Shown: positions 17,723 through 26,734, counted from the stretch's first letter. The stretch: DNA of 64,000 nt from Nocardioides luteus (GCF_000960475.2 NZ_JZDQ02000003.1:62001-126000), one strand, 5' to 3'. Notes: generated by a model not told the origin, from the sequence alone. Numbers and translations are program-made.

Positions 17723-19093
17723 TCAGAGCAGGGAGGCGAGCAGGTCGCGGACCTCGGTGGCCTCGAACCGGTCGCGCTTGGCGGCGGCGTCGGAGCAGAC
17801 CAGCACGGGGCCGTGGTCGGGGTCGTCCGGAAGCCGGCCGTGGCTGCCGGAGACCGGGGCGGGATCGAGCGGCACCACGCTCATCGCGTAGCGCAGCCCG
17901 GCCGTCTTGCGGGCCAGCGTCGTGGCGGCCCGCAGCTTGACCCAGCGGTCCTCGGGGTCGAGGAACAGCTCGGCGGGGTCGTAGCCGGGCTTCTTGTGGA
18001 TCTCGACGCCGCGGGCGAAGTCGGGCGCGTTCGCGTCGTCGAGCCAGTAGTAGTAGGTGAACCAGGCATCCGGCTCGGCCACCACGACGAGCTCGCCGGC
18101 GCGCTCGTGGTCGAGTCCGTACGCCGCCTGGCCGGCGCGGTCGAGGACCTCGGCGACCCCGTCGAGACCGGTGAGCAGGTCCCGGACGCGCTCCAGGTCG
18201 GCGGGGTCCTTGACGTAGACGTGGGCGATCTGGTGGTCGGCGACCGCGAACGCGCGCGAGGTCCACGGGTCGAGCAGCTCGCCGGTGGCGTTGTGATGGA
18301 CGTGCAGGAGGCCCTCGCGGCGCAGCAGCCGGTTGACGTCGACCGGGCGAGTCGCCCGGGTGATGCCGTACTCGCTCAGCAACACGACGCGCACCCCTGC
18401 GGCCTCGGCGTCGTCGAGCAGCGGCGCCAGGGTGGCGTCCACGTCACGGGCGGCCTGGACGGCCTGGGGGCTATCGGGGCCGAACCGCTGCAGGTCGTAG
18501 TCGAGGTGGGGGACGTAGACGAGGGTGAGGTCGTGGTCGGGCATGACCTTGCGGGCGGCCGCGACGATCCACGCCGAGCTCTTGATCGACGCTGTCGGCC
18601 CCCAGTAGGTGAACAGCGGGAACGGCCCCAGCTCCGAGGTGAGCTCGTCGTGGAGCGAGGGCGGCCAGGTCCAGCAGTCCGGCGACTTCTTGCCGTCGGC
18701 GTGGTAGGCCGGACGCGGGGTGACGGTGGTGTCGACGTCGGCGCCCATGGCGTACCACCAGCAGATGTTGGCGACCTTCACACCGGGCCGCCGGCGGCGG
18801 ACCACACCCCAGAGCTTCTCGCCCTGCACCAGCGCGTTGTGCTGACGCCACAGCAGCACCTCGCCGAGGTCGCGGAAGTACCAGCCGTTGCCGACGATGC
18901 CGTGCTCGCGCGGCAGCGCGCCGGTCAGGAAGGTCGACTGGACCGAGCAGGTGACCGCGGGCAGCACGGTGCCGAGCTCGGCGGTGAACCCCGACTCCCC
19001 CACCTGCCGCACCCGCGGCATGTGACGGAGCAGGTCGGGGGTCATCCCGACCACGTCGATGACCAGCAGCTTCTCGTTGTTGTCCTCGCTCAT
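17723..19093 (-). CDS. type I phosphodiesterase / nucleotide pyrophosphatase (alkaline phosphatase fold)
   Basis: The 456-residue protein starts at ATG 19093, overlapping the EboE stop (ATGA); the longer in-frame extension is rejected. The metal site and nucleophile Thr are in VIDVVGMTPDLL and LPAVTCSVQSTFLTGALPREHG. Further ligands are in VYVPHLDYDLQRFG, LSEYGIT, and HKKPGYDPAELFLD with SGSHGRL. Members cleave phosphodiester or phosphoester bonds in nucleotides, lipids or phospho-sugars. There is no signal peptide, so it acts inside the cell. Its coupling to EboE suggests it processes a phosphorylated intermediate of the ebo-type pathway, which is inference. Confidence 0.85.
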   Translation of the reverse strand: MSEDNNEKLLVIDVVGMTPDLLRHMPRVRQVGESGFTAELGTVLPAVTCSVQSTFLTGALPREHGIVGNGWYFRDLGEVLLWRQHNALVQGEKLWGVVRRRRPGVKVANICWWYAMGADVDTTVTPRPAYHADGKKSPDCWTWPPSLHDELTSELGPFPLFTYWGPTASIKSSAWIVAAARKVMPDHDLTLVYVPHLDYDLQRFGPDSPQAVQAARDVDATLAPLLDDAEAAGVRVVLLSEYGITRATRPVDVNRLLRREGLLHVHHNATGELLDPWTSRAFAVADHQIAHVYVKDPADLERVRDLLTGLDGVAEVLDRAGQAAYGLDHERAGELVVVAEPDAWFTYYYWLDDANAPDFARGVEIHKKPGYDPAELFLDPEDRWVKLRAATTLARKTAGLRYAMSVVPLDPAPVSGSHGRLPDDPDHGPVLVCSDAAAKRDRFEATEVRDLLASLL

Positions 19094-20274
19094 GCCGAAG
19101 CCTCCTGCAGCTGTTCCAGACCGGACTCCAGAAGCCGGTCGCGTGTCCAGGCCAGCTCGGCCGCGATGCCCGCGACCAGGCCGGCGTCCCCGTCCGGGCG
19201 GACCTGCTCGGGCAGGACCCCCCAGGTGTAGGTCTCGACCTCGAGGTGGTCGGTGTGCGCCACCGGGCCGCCGAGCAGCGCGTCGAGCGTGCCGGCCAGG
19301 TGGTCGCGGGTGCTGCGCAGCGGCGGCGCGGGGTCGGCGTGGAGAGGTACGTGGAAGTGCACCCGCCACGGATGCTCGGCCGGCAGGGGACGATGCCCGG
19401 CGAGTGCCTCGGGCAGGTCGTCACGGCTGTCCACCCGTGCCCCGCGCGGCTCACGGGTCTGGTGGAGGAAGCGGTCCTCGGCGTAGGAGGCGAGGGCCTC
19501 CCGGGTCGCCGGGTCGCTCGGGTCGTCGGCGTGCAGGGCCGCGGAGACCTGGACCTTGACGACCGGCAGGTTCGCCACCTGCAGCCGGTCGAGCGCCTCC
19601 GTCGCGTCCTCGAACTGGGTGGCGAGGTGGCAGGTGTCGACGCAGATGCCGAGATACTCGGGGGCGAGGCCGGCGAGCCGGGTCACCGCGTCGCGAGTCG
19701 TCTCCACGACGCAGCCGGGCTCGGGCTCGAACCCGACCCGGATCGGCCGGCCGTGCTCGGCCTCGATGCCGGCCAGCCCGTCGGCGAGCTCGCCGATCAG
19801 CTCCCGGGCCGCCCGGTCGCGGTCGGTGAACCACGGGGTGCGCCAGCCCAGCGGAAGCGTCGAGATGCTGCCGCGGGCGGCGTCGTCGGGCAGCAGCGCC
19901 GCCAGCACCCGGGCACAGTCCAGGGTGTAGCCGAGCCGGCGCCGGGTGGACCAGTCCGGGGAGTAGACGTCGCGCTTGACGACCGGGGCATGGAACCCGG
20001 CGTACGGGAAGGCGTTGAGGGTCACCACCTCGAGGCCGTGGCGGTCGAGCCCGGCGCGCAGCCGGTCGAGGGTGGCCGGGTCGCCGGCCAGCTCGTGGGC
20101 GGTCGCGGCCGGGAGCCAGAGGCCGAGGCCGATCCGGGTCTCGCCGAGCCGCGCCCGCACCTCGCCGGCGTAGCGGCGCAGCTGGTCGAGGATGCCGTCG
20201 ACGTCCTCGGCGGGGTGCACGTTGCTGCAGTAGCCGAGGTGGACGACGGTGCCGTCGCGGTGCCGGAACCTCAT
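19090..20274 (-). CDS. eboE: EboE-like metabolite traffic protein (TIM barrel)
   Basis: The 394-residue protein begins MRFRHRDGTVVHLGYCSNVH, typical of EboE. A sugar-isomerase-like barrel follows, with NAFPYAGFH, VGFEPEPGCVVETTRDAVTR, GICVDTCHLATQFED, VVKVQVSAAL, and a C-terminal WRVHFHVPLHADP and LEVETYTWGVLP. EboE is one of the conserved proteins of the ebo cluster, implicated in cyanobacteria in moving the scytonemin precursor to the periplasm; its reaction is not known. The start overlaps the eboB stop and its stop overlaps the phosphodiesterase start, both by 4 bases. The call rests on the N-terminal signature and gene order. Confidence 0.8.
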   Translation of the reverse strand: MRFRHRDGTVVHLGYCSNVHPAEDVDGILDQLRRYAGEVRARLGETRIGLGLWLPAATAHELAGDPATLDRLRAGLDRHGLEVVTLNAFPYAGFHAPVVKRDVYSPDWSTRRRLGYTLDCARVLAALLPDDAARGSISTLPLGWRTPWFTDRDRAARELIGELADGLAGIEAEHGRPIRVGFEPEPGCVVETTRDAVTRLAGLAPEYLGICVDTCHLATQFEDATEALDRLQVANLPVVKVQVSAALHADDPSDPATREALASYAEDRFLHQTREPRGARVDSRDDLPEALAGHRPLPAEHPWRVHFHVPLHADPAPPLRSTRDHLAGTLDALLGGPVAHTDHLEVETYTWGVLPEQVRPDGDAGLVAGIAAELAWTRDRLLESGLEQLQEASA

Positions 20275-21128
20275 GCCCGCTCACCCCGCAGCAGCGAGTT
20301 GCCGGCGAAGGTGGCGCCCTGGTCGGCCTCGGGTACGTCGAGCAGCAGCCGTCCGCTCTGGCCGAAGAACTCCACCGGGTTGCGCCACAGCACCTTGTCG
20401 ACGTCGTCCTCGGTGAAGCCGGCGGCGAGCATCGCCTCGCCGGTCGCCCGTGTCCGGAGCGGATCCGACCTGCCCCAGTCGGCGGCGGAGTTGACCAGCA
20501 CCCGGTCCAGCCCACGCCGCTGGAGGATCGCGACCATCCGGTCGGGGTCCATCTTGGTGTCGGGATAGATCGAGAAGCCCATCCACGCGCCCGCCTGGTC
20601 GACGACGTCGACGGTCACCTCGTTGAGGTGGTCGACGACGACCATCCCGGGCTCGATGCCGGCCGCCTCGACCAGGTCGAGGGTGCGCCGGGTCCCGGCC
20701 AGCTTGTCGCGGTGGGGCGTGTGCACCAGTGCCGGCAGCGCGAACTCCCGGGCCAGGTCCAGCTGCCGGCTGAACGCCTTCTCCTCGTCCTCCGTCATCG
20801 AGTCGAAGCCGACCTCGCCGACCGCGACGACCCCGTCCTTGGCGAGGTAGCGCGGCAGCAGGTCGAGGACCGGCGTGCAGCGCGGGTCGTTGGCCTCCTT
20901 CGGGTTGAGCGCGATCGTGCAGTGGTGGGCGATGCCGAACTGCGAGGCCCGGAACCGCTCCCAGCCGACCAGCGCGTCGAAGTAGTCGACGAACGAGTCG
21001 ACGCTGGTCCGCGGCTGACCGAGCCAGAACGCCGGCTCCACCAGGGCCTTCACCCCGGCCGCCGCCATCGCCTCGTAGTCGTCGGTCGTACGTGAGCTCA
21101 TGTGGATGTGCGGGTCGAAGATGCGCAT
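20271..21128 (-). CDS. eboB: EboB-like TatD-family metal-dependent hydrolase
   Basis: The 285-residue protein begins MRIFDPHIHMSSRTTDDYEA with the metal-binding HxH. Further ligands are in VGEVGFDSMTE (Glu), LVHTPHRDK (His), VVDHLNEVT and VLVNSAADWGRSD (Asp), the TatD/amidohydrolase pattern. Homologues next to EboA are called EboB. The reaction is not known; TatD relatives include nucleases and lactonases. Its ATG overlaps the EboA stop (TGATG), and its stop overlaps the eboE start, so translation of this trio is coupled. The start at 21128 is chosen over in-frame upstream codons that lie inside eboA. Confidence 0.82.
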   Translation of the reverse strand: MRIFDPHIHMSSRTTDDYEAMAAAGVKALVEPAFWLGQPRTSVDSFVDYFDALVGWERFRASQFGIAHHCTIALNPKEANDPRCTPVLDLLPRYLAKDGVVAVGEVGFDSMTEDEEKAFSRQLDLAREFALPALVHTPHRDKLAGTRRTLDLVEAAGIEPGMVVVDHLNEVTVDVVDQAGAWMGFSIYPDTKMDPDRMVAILQRRGLDRVLVNSAADWGRSDPLRTRATGEAMLAAGFTEDDVDKVLWRNPVEFFGQSGRLLLDVPEADQGATFAGNSLLRGERA

Positions 21129-21727
21129 CAGGACTCCCGAGTGCTGGGGGTGGGGACGGGAAGGAGGGGCAGGGCGTCGGCAGGCACCTCGCGCCCGGCC
21201 GCGCGCCGCTCGGCGGCGTAGTCGGCGACCATCCGGCGCAGCTCGTCGTCGGCCCGCACGTCGAGACCGGCGACGAGACGGAGAGGAACCCCGACGAAGA
21301 GGCACTTGAGGACGGCCTGGCGCCACGCGGCGTCCTCCAGACGAGCGGCGTACGTCCCCACAGCAGCGGCCACCAGCCGCGGGTCGTTCGTGCGCAGGGC
21401 GTCGTGGAGCAGGTCGACCGCGCGGTCACCGAGAGCGGCCTGGAGGTGTCCGAGGCCGAGCAGGACCGCGCGCCGCTCGTCGGCGTCGCCGAAGCGGTAG
21501 AGGTCGTGCACCTCGGCACTCAACGCGTCGGCGTCGTCCGCGAGGCCGCGGCCGAGCGCGCTCAGCAGCCGGACGCGGACGTCGTCCTCGACCCGGTCCT
21601 CACCCGGCGCCGGCGACGTGCCCGGTGTGCGGCCGATCTCCCTGGCCGCGGCCGGGAAGCGGGTCCGGACCCGGGTCGGGTCGGCCTCGATCTCGGCGCA
21701 CCACTCGGCAAGAAGGGTCTGGTTCAT
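21128..21727 (-). CDS. eboA: EboA-like protein
   Basis: The 199-residue helical protein is all-alpha in appearance and has the EboA features: an N-terminal segment ending in a Phe-Pro-rich loop, then RLLSALGRGLADDADALSAEVHDLYRFGDADERRAVLLGL. It also contains LLHDALRTNDPRLVAAAVGTYAARL and WRQAVLKCLFVGVPL. EboA is a conserved cytoplasmic protein of unknown biochemical function at the head of ebo clusters. It overlaps its upstream neighbour by 4 bases and its downstream neighbour by 1. The call rests on the shared motif WRQAVLKCLFVG and immediate linkage to eboB and eboE. Confidence 0.8.
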   Translation of the reverse strand: MNQTLLAEWCAEIEADPTRVRTRFPAAAREIGRTPGTSPAPGEDRVEDDVRVRLLSALGRGLADDADALSAEVHDLYRFGDADERRAVLLGLGHLQAALGDRAVDLLHDALRTNDPRLVAAAVGTYAARLEDAAWRQAVLKCLFVGVPLRLVAGLDVRADDELRRMVADYAAERRAAGREVPADALPLLPVPTPSTRES

Positions 21728-22602
21728 GCCCGCACCTCCACGGGGTCGGGGAGAGCCGCGAGGGTCTCGCGGAGGAACGCGAGCGAGCGCTCGGCAACGG
21801 CCGGGGCGGCGTGGGACTGCCGGGGCAGCTCGAGCGCGGCGAGGCCGGTGTAGCCGATCTCGACGAGGGTGCCGAGCGCGGCGGCGAAGTCCACCTCGCC
21901 GGTGCCGAGCTCGAGGTGCTCGTGGACGCCCTCGACCATGTCGTCGACCTGCACGTTGGCCAGCAGCGGACCGGCCAGGCGGATGGTCTCGGCCATCCCG
22001 CGCGGCTCGTTGCAGACCACGTGACCGAGGTCGAGCGTGACCCGGAGAAGGGCGGGGTCGTCGAGGCGTCGGCGCAGTTCGAGCACGGCGTCGAGGGTGT
22101 CGATGAAGTGTCCCGGCTCGGGCTCGACGGCACACACCACCCCGCGACGCTGCGCGAGGTCGAGGATCCGCCAGACACCGTCGCACAGGCGTCCCCAGGC
22201 GCGGTCCTCGGCGACGCCGTCGGGCAGGCTGCCCGACCAGAACGAGACCGCCTCGGCACCGAGGTCGGCGGCGACCTCGACCGCCCGGTGCAGGTAGTCG
22301 ACCCGGCGGCTCGCCTCCGGTCCCGGGTGGAGCAGGGTCGGGTGGTGCTTGCGGAGCGGGTCGAGGATGTAGCGGGCGCCGGTCTCGATCACGACGGACA
22401 TGCCGAGCTCGTCCAGCCGGTCGCCGAGCTGCGCCACGCGGCCCGCGAGATTCGGCCGGTAGGGGTCGAGGTGGAGGTGGTCGAGGGTCAGCGCGACCCC
22501 GTCGTAGCCCAGGTCGGCCAGCACGGCCAGGGCGTCCTCGAGCCGGTGGCTGTGCATGCCGTTGGTGCCGTAGCCGAACCGCAACGCGCTCGTGCCGGTC
22601 AT
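21724..22602 (-). CDS. sugar phosphate isomerase/epimerase of the ebo-type cluster
   Basis: The 292-residue TIM-barrel protein begins at ATG 22602 (MTGTSALRFGYGTNGMHSHR). Motifs are VIETGARYILDPLRKHHPTL, AVSFWSGSLPD, CAVEPEPGHFIDTLDAV, RVTLDLGHVVCNEP, VQVDDMVEGVHEHLELGTGE and AALELPRQSH, the Glu/Asp/His ligands of xylose-isomerase-like enzymes. It is likely a cyclitol or sugar-phosphate isomerase. It overlaps the UbiA gene stop upstream and eboA downstream by 4 bases each, so it belongs to the same coupled unit. It is distinct from EboE in sequence. Its exact reaction is not known. Confidence 0.85.
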   Translation of the reverse strand: MTGTSALRFGYGTNGMHSHRLEDALAVLADLGYDGVALTLDHLHLDPYRPNLAGRVAQLGDRLDELGMSVVIETGARYILDPLRKHHPTLLHPGPEASRRVDYLHRAVEVAADLGAEAVSFWSGSLPDGVAEDRAWGRLCDGVWRILDLAQRRGVVCAVEPEPGHFIDTLDAVLELRRRLDDPALLRVTLDLGHVVCNEPRGMAETIRLAGPLLANVQVDDMVEGVHEHLELGTGEVDFAAALGTLVEIGYTGLAALELPRQSHAAPAVAERSLAFLRETLAALPDPVEVRA

Positions 22603-23447
22603 GTCGGTGACACCACCTTCGAGGCGGCCCGCACTATCGGCCCCGCCGCCAGCAGCCCGCCCGCGGCCAGCGGCGAGCGGCGAGCGACGAGCGCGGCCTG
22701 GAGCGGGATCATGCCGCGGATCCCGGCGCCGGTGGCCCGGCGGACCGTACCGGCATCCGGCGAGGAGACCGCGGCCAGCTGGGCGGAGCCGACACTGCCG
22801 GCGTACGTCGCGGCGAGGGCGACGGGGAGCGCCGCCCGCCCGTGGCCGGCCGCCGCGAGGCCGGTCGCGACCGTGACCCCGCCCGCAAGGCTCGCGGTGA
22901 GCGGCCGGGTGCCGTGGACCTCGCCGCGGCTGAGGAGGGTGACCCCGGCGGTGTGCGCGGCGAGCAGGCCGGCGGGCACCAGCCCGGCCCGCGTACGTCC
23001 GCCCGCACTGGCCCCGAGGAGCACGTCGAGCCCGCGCGCCGCGGCCATCGCGACCGGTCCGGCCGGGGTGTCCTTGAGGACGGTGTCGTAGGCCCATACC
23101 GCCCCGGCCAGGACGGCCGCCGTGGCCGCCGCCGGACGGCCGCCGGCGAGCGCGGCCAGCCCGACGCCGGCCGCGGTCAGGCCGACGGCCGCCCCGAGCG
23201 CCTGCCGTGGGCTGACCCGGCCCGACGGGATCGGCCGCTCGGGCCGCTCGACGGCGTCGAGGTCACGGTCGGCCCAGTCGTTGAGCGCCATCCCGGCCCA
23301 GTAGAGCGCCACCGAGGCCGCCGGCATCGCGAGCGACCGGGCGCGCAGCGGACCGGCGGCGGCCGCCCCGGCCAGGGTGTCGCCCGGCACGGTGAGGGCG
23401 GCCGGCAGCCGGACCAGCTCGGCGAAGGCGCGGGCTCGAGGCGTCAT
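22599..23447 (-). CDS. eboC: UbiA-family prenyltransferase (EboC-like, SCO3242 type)
   Basis: The 282-residue protein starts at ATG 23447, overlapping the Ino1-like stop by 4 bases; a longer start at 23495 is rejected. It has about eight hydrophobic helices. The first aspartate motif is ALNDWADRDLDAVERPERPIP (N/D-x3-D type). The second prenyl-diphosphate site is degenerate (VWAYDTVLKDTPAG). UbiA enzymes transfer prenyl groups at the membrane. The gene next to eboA/B/E is called eboC. The degenerate second motif leaves the prenyl substrate open. This is the only integral membrane protein of the ebo part. Confidence 0.8.
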   Translation of the reverse strand: MTPRARAFAELVRLPAALTVPGDTLAGAAAAGPLRARSLAMPAASVALYWAGMALNDWADRDLDAVERPERPIPSGRVSPRQALGAAVGLTAAGVGLAALAGGRPAAATAAVLAGAVWAYDTVLKDTPAGPVAMAAARGLDVLLGASAGGRTRAGLVPAGLLAAHTAGVTLLSRGEVHGTRPLTASLAGGVTVATGLAAAGHGRAALPVALAATYAGSVGSAQLAAVSSPDAGTVRRATGAGIRGMIPLQAALVARRSPLAAGGLLAAGPIVRAASKVVSPT

Positions 23448-24607
23448 CGGCCCACCCGGCCGACCCGGCCGCACCAGGCGACCAGCTCCTCCCACTGGGT
23501 GCCGAGCCGGTGCTCGGTGGAGCCGGCCGGGTCCTTGAAGAAGAATCCGAACGGAAGCGGACCGGACTCCCCCACCTCGAGCGCCCGCAGCGTGAGCCGG
23601 GCCAGGTCGAGCACCAGCGGTGCGGCCAGCGCCGAGTCGCAGCCGCTCCAGGTGAACTGCAGCGACATCCGCACCCCGAGGAACCCCTCGAAGGAGACGT
23701 GGTCGATGGCGGTCTTCCAGTCGCCGTGGTCGGGGACGTAGTCGATGTGCATCGGCCCCTCGACCGGATGACCGAGCATCGCCTCGAGCCCCTGGGCCTT
23801 GGTGACGAGCTTGCTCTGCGCGTTCGCGGGGTCGGCGAGGGTGGCACCGTCACCGCCGCCGAGCATGTTGTAGGAGGCCCAGGCGTTGACCTGCAGCGCC
23901 CGCGTCGAGAACATCGGCGCCAGCGCGGACTTCAGCAGCGTCTCCCCGGTCTTCCCGTCCGAGCCCGCCCACGGCAGCCCGGCCCGCTCGGCGAGCGTGA
24001 CGAGCACCGGCAGCCGCGGCCCGGGGCTGGGCGTGAACGAGACCACCGGGCAGCCGGCCCGGTAGGCGGCCAGGACGTAGACCGAGCTGGCCGGCAGCGG
24101 CGACTCCCCCGCGGCCAGGGCCTGCTCCAGGGCGTCGGGGTCGGCGAGCGGCCCGCCCTCGACGATCTCGGCCGGCGGCTCGGTGCTCGCCACGTCCACC
24201 ACGACGACCCGCTCGAGCCGGTGCTCCTCGCGGAAGGCCGCCAGATCGGCCGCCAACCGCTCGACCGCGGCACCCTGTGGCTCGGCGCCCGCCGGGTCAT
24301 AGCCCGTACGCAGCCGCCCCTCGACCTCCTCCAGCTCGCTCGCGATCGCCGGCAGGATCCCGGCGGGGACGACCCCGCCGGCGGCGAGCCGCTCGGCCCG
24401 CTTGGCCAGCGGCTCGGTGCACAGATCGTGCCCGCCGATCACCAGGTCGTCGAGAGAGGGCAACCGGGCAGCGGCGATCTCCGGCTGCTCGGCGACCAGC
24501 CCGACCCGTCCGGCGAGCCCGGCCCGCACGGCCAGCGCACCGACCGTCGTGGTGACGCCGACCGAGCCGCAGGCGCCGACCAGCCAGACACCGACTCTGC
24601 TGCCCAT
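23444..24607 (-). CDS. inositol-3-phosphate synthase-like protein (Ino1 family)
   Basis: The 387-residue protein starts at ATG 24607. The Rossmann motif is VGVWLVGACGSVGVTTTVG (residues 4-23). The Ino1 core signature is GSDGKTGETLLKSALAPMF, followed by VNAWASYNMLGGGDGATL and DHVSFEGFLGVRMSLQFTW. Ino1 enzymes convert glucose 6-phosphate into inositol 3-phosphate with NAD. Residues around GDGKTGET fit an active enzyme, but the protein may make a related cyclitol phosphate. In other actinobacteria such a gene stands near this UbiA type. Its start shares a TGATG with the ThuA-like stop, and its stop overlaps the UbiA start. Confidence 0.82.
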   Translation of the reverse strand: MGSRVGVWLVGACGSVGVTTTVGALAVRAGLAGRVGLVAEQPEIAAARLPSLDDLVIGGHDLCTEPLAKRAERLAAGGVVPAGILPAIASELEEVEGRLRTGYDPAGAEPQGAAVERLAADLAAFREEHRLERVVVVDVASTEPPAEIVEGGPLADPDALEQALAAGESPLPASSVYVLAAYRAGCPVVSFTPSPGPRLPVLVTLAERAGLPWAGSDGKTGETLLKSALAPMFSTRALQVNAWASYNMLGGGDGATLADPANAQSKLVTKAQGLEAMLGHPVEGPMHIDYVPDHGDWKTAIDHVSFEGFLGVRMSLQFTWSGCDSALAAPLVLDLARLTLRALEVGESGPLPFGFFFKDPAGSTEHRLGTQWEELVAWCGRVGRVGR

Positions 24608-25425
24608 CAGCCCGCCTCGCAGCGGAACGGCGCGACACCTGCGACCATCTCGATGCCGCCGAGCACGTGGGACAGGAACGCGGGCTCGGTGAACGACTCG
24701 TTCGTGTGGCCCATCCCGGTGTAGAACGCCCGGCCGCCGTCGTACTCGTGGCACCAGGCGATCGGGTGCGGGTCACCCATGGCGAACCGGCCCGGCTCGT
24801 AGCTGCGCTCGTCGAGGTCGGCGAGGACCCGGATCGAGTCGGCCGGACGGTCGCGGAAGCTGTACCACTCGTCCCAGCGCGTCCAGCGCTTCGGCAGCTC
24901 GGCCGTCGCCGCGGTGTTGTGGGCCCGGACCTTCACCGTCGCGGTCTGCTGGGCGGGGTGACCGGCGAAGTAGGCACCGACGAGACCGCCGTACCAGGGC
25001 CAGTCGTACTCGGTGTCGGAGGCCGCGTGCACACCCACGTAGCCGCCACCGCCCTGGATGTAGCGCTCGAACGCCGCCTGCTGCCCGTCGTCCAGCACGT
25101 CTCCGGTCGTGGAGAGCCACAGCACCGCCTCGTACGACGCCAGGTCGGTGTCGTTGAACACCGTCGCGTCCTCGGTCGCGGTCACGGTGAAGCCGTTCTC
25201 TGCCCCCAGCCGCTGGATGGCGGCGATGCCGGCCGGGATGGAGCCGTGCCGGAACGCGGCGGTCTTGGAGAAGACCAGGACGTCGTACGTCCCCACCCCC
25301 TCGCTCCCGTCGAGGGGATCGGCGCTCGCGGCCGGTGCCGGTGACAGACCGGGGGCGAGGGCGGCCACGGCCACCAGCCCGACTCCCGCGATGAGGGTCC
25401 TGAGCCTTCTGGATGCGTACTTCAT
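24607..25425 (-). CDS. secreted ThuA-like domain protein
   Basis: The 272-residue protein has an N-terminal Sec signal peptide (hydrophobic TLIAGVGLVAVAALAPGL, then APAASADP). The ThuA domain contains DVLVFSKTAAFRHGSIPAG, AVLWLSTTGDVLDD, FERYIQGGGGYVGVHAASDT, WYGGLVGAYFAGHP and PIAWCHEYDGGRAFYTGMGH. ThuA-like proteins are class I glutamine-amidotransferase-fold proteins linked to sugar operons; their activity is not settled. The protein is exported, while most of the operon is cytoplasmic. It lies 60 bp after the oxidoreductase gene and just before the ebo part. Its coupling to Ino1 joins the sugar-uptake and ebo parts. Confidence 0.88.
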   Translation of the reverse strand: MKYASRRLRTLIAGVGLVAVAALAPGLSPAPAASADPLDGSEGVGTYDVLVFSKTAAFRHGSIPAGIAAIQRLGAENGFTVTATEDATVFNDTDLASYEAVLWLSTTGDVLDDGQQAAFERYIQGGGGYVGVHAASDTEYDWPWYGGLVGAYFAGHPAQQTATVKVRAHNTAATAELPKRWTRWDEWYSFRDRPADSIRVLADLDERSYEPGRFAMGDPHPIAWCHEYDGGRAFYTGMGHTNESFTEPAFLSHVLGGIEMVAGVAPFRCEAG

Positions 25426-25485
25426 GATGCGTGTCCCTTCCGAGCTGAGTGGCTGTGTCTGGTCAGACGAGAGCGGCGAGGTGGG

Positions 25486-26661
25486 TCAGGCAGGGATCTC
25501 CTGCCACGTCCTGGAGTCGGAGCTGGTCTCGACGGCGGCGAGCACGCGCTGCACCTGGAGGCCGTCGGCGAACGTCGGCGCGGGTGCGGTGCCCTCGCCG
25601 AGCGCCCGGACGAGGTCGACGACCTGGTGGGTGAAGCCGTGCTCGTAGCCGAGCCCGTGGCCCGGAGGCCACCAGCCGGCCACCCACGGGTGATCGGGCT
25701 CCGTGACGACGATCCGGCGGAAGCCGCCCTCGGCATCCGGGATGGTCGCGTCGTGGAAGTGCAGGACGTTCATGTCCTCGAAGTCGAAGGCCAGGCTCCC
25801 CTTCGACCCGTTGATCTCGATCCGGATCGCGTTCTTGCGGCCGGTGGCGAAGCGGGTGGCCTCGAAGGAGCCGATCGCTCCCCCGGCGAACCGGGCCATG
25901 AAGACCGCGGCGTCGTCGACGGTGACCGGACCGCGACCGGCTCCCGCGGTGGCAGACAGGCCCGAGGAGGCCGAGGCCACCGGACGCTCCTTGACGAACG
26001 TCTCGAGCATCCCGGAGACCTCCAGGATCCGGTCGCCGGTGATGTGCTGGGTCAGGTCGATGACGTGGGCGCCGATGTCGCCGAGCGCACCCGAGCCGGC
26101 CTTGGCCTTGTCGAGACGCCAGCTCAGCGGTGTCTCGGGGTCGGCCAGCCAGTCCTGGAGGTACTGCGCACGCACGTGGTGGAGCTCACCGAGCCGACCG
26201 TCGGCGACCAGCTTCCGGGCCAGCGCGATCGCGGGCACCCGTCGGTAGGTGAACCCCACCATCGCCCGCACACCCCGCTCGGCGGCCACCGCGGCGGCCG
26301 CGGCCATCCGCTCCGCCTCGGCCACGGTGTTGGCCAGCGGCTTCTCGCACAGCACGTGCTTGCCGGCCTCGAGCGCGGCGATCGCGATCTCAGCGTGGGT
26401 GTCGCCGGGCGTGCACACGTCGACCAGGTCGACGTCGTCGCGGGTGATCACGTCTCGCCAGTCGGTGACGCTCTCCTCCCAGCCGAACCGGTCGGCGGCC
26501 TCGGCCACGCGGGTCGCGTCACGGCCGCAGAGGACCTGCATGCGCGGGGTCAGGGGAAGGTCGAAGAAGCGGTGGGCGCTGCGCCAGGCGTGGGAGTGGA
26601 CGGCGCCCATGAAGGCGTAGCCGATCATCCCCACTCCGAGAGTGGCCTTCTGCTCGGTCAT
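25486..26661 (-). CDS. Gfo/Idh/MocA family NAD(P)-dependent oxidoreductase
   Basis: The 391-residue protein begins with a Rossmann fold, LGVGMIGYAFMGAVHSHAWR (about residues 8-27). Then come VDLVDVCTPGDTHAEIAIAAL and the family signature CEKPLANTVAEAERM (Glu-Lys-Pro with catalytic Lys). The C-terminal domain has LGDIGAHVIDLTQHITGDRI. Members oxidise sugars, inositols or their derivatives using NAD(P). It shares an operon with an importer and with sugar isomerases, a frequent combination for inositol-like or modified-sugar catabolism. The substrate is unknown. It lies 73 bp after the binding-protein gene. Confidence 0.92.
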   Translation of the reverse strand: MTEQKATLGVGMIGYAFMGAVHSHAWRSAHRFFDLPLTPRMQVLCGRDATRVAEAADRFGWEESVTDWRDVITRDDVDLVDVCTPGDTHAEIAIAALEAGKHVLCEKPLANTVAEAERMAAAAAVAAERGVRAMVGFTYRRVPAIALARKLVADGRLGELHHVRAQYLQDWLADPETPLSWRLDKAKAGSGALGDIGAHVIDLTQHITGDRILEVSGMLETFVKERPVASASSGLSATAGAGRGPVTVDDAAVFMARFAGGAIGSFEATRFATGRKNAIRIEINGSKGSLAFDFEDMNVLHFHDATIPDAEGGFRRIVVTEPDHPWVAGWWPPGHGLGYEHGFTHQVVDLVRALGEGTAPAPTFADGLQVQRVLAAVETSSDSRTWQEIPA

Positions 26662-26734
26662 CGGAACTCGATCCTGTGTCTCGGTGGTGTCGCTCCGTGC
26701 CCGAGCACGGAGCGACCTTGCGGTGGGGCGTGGG

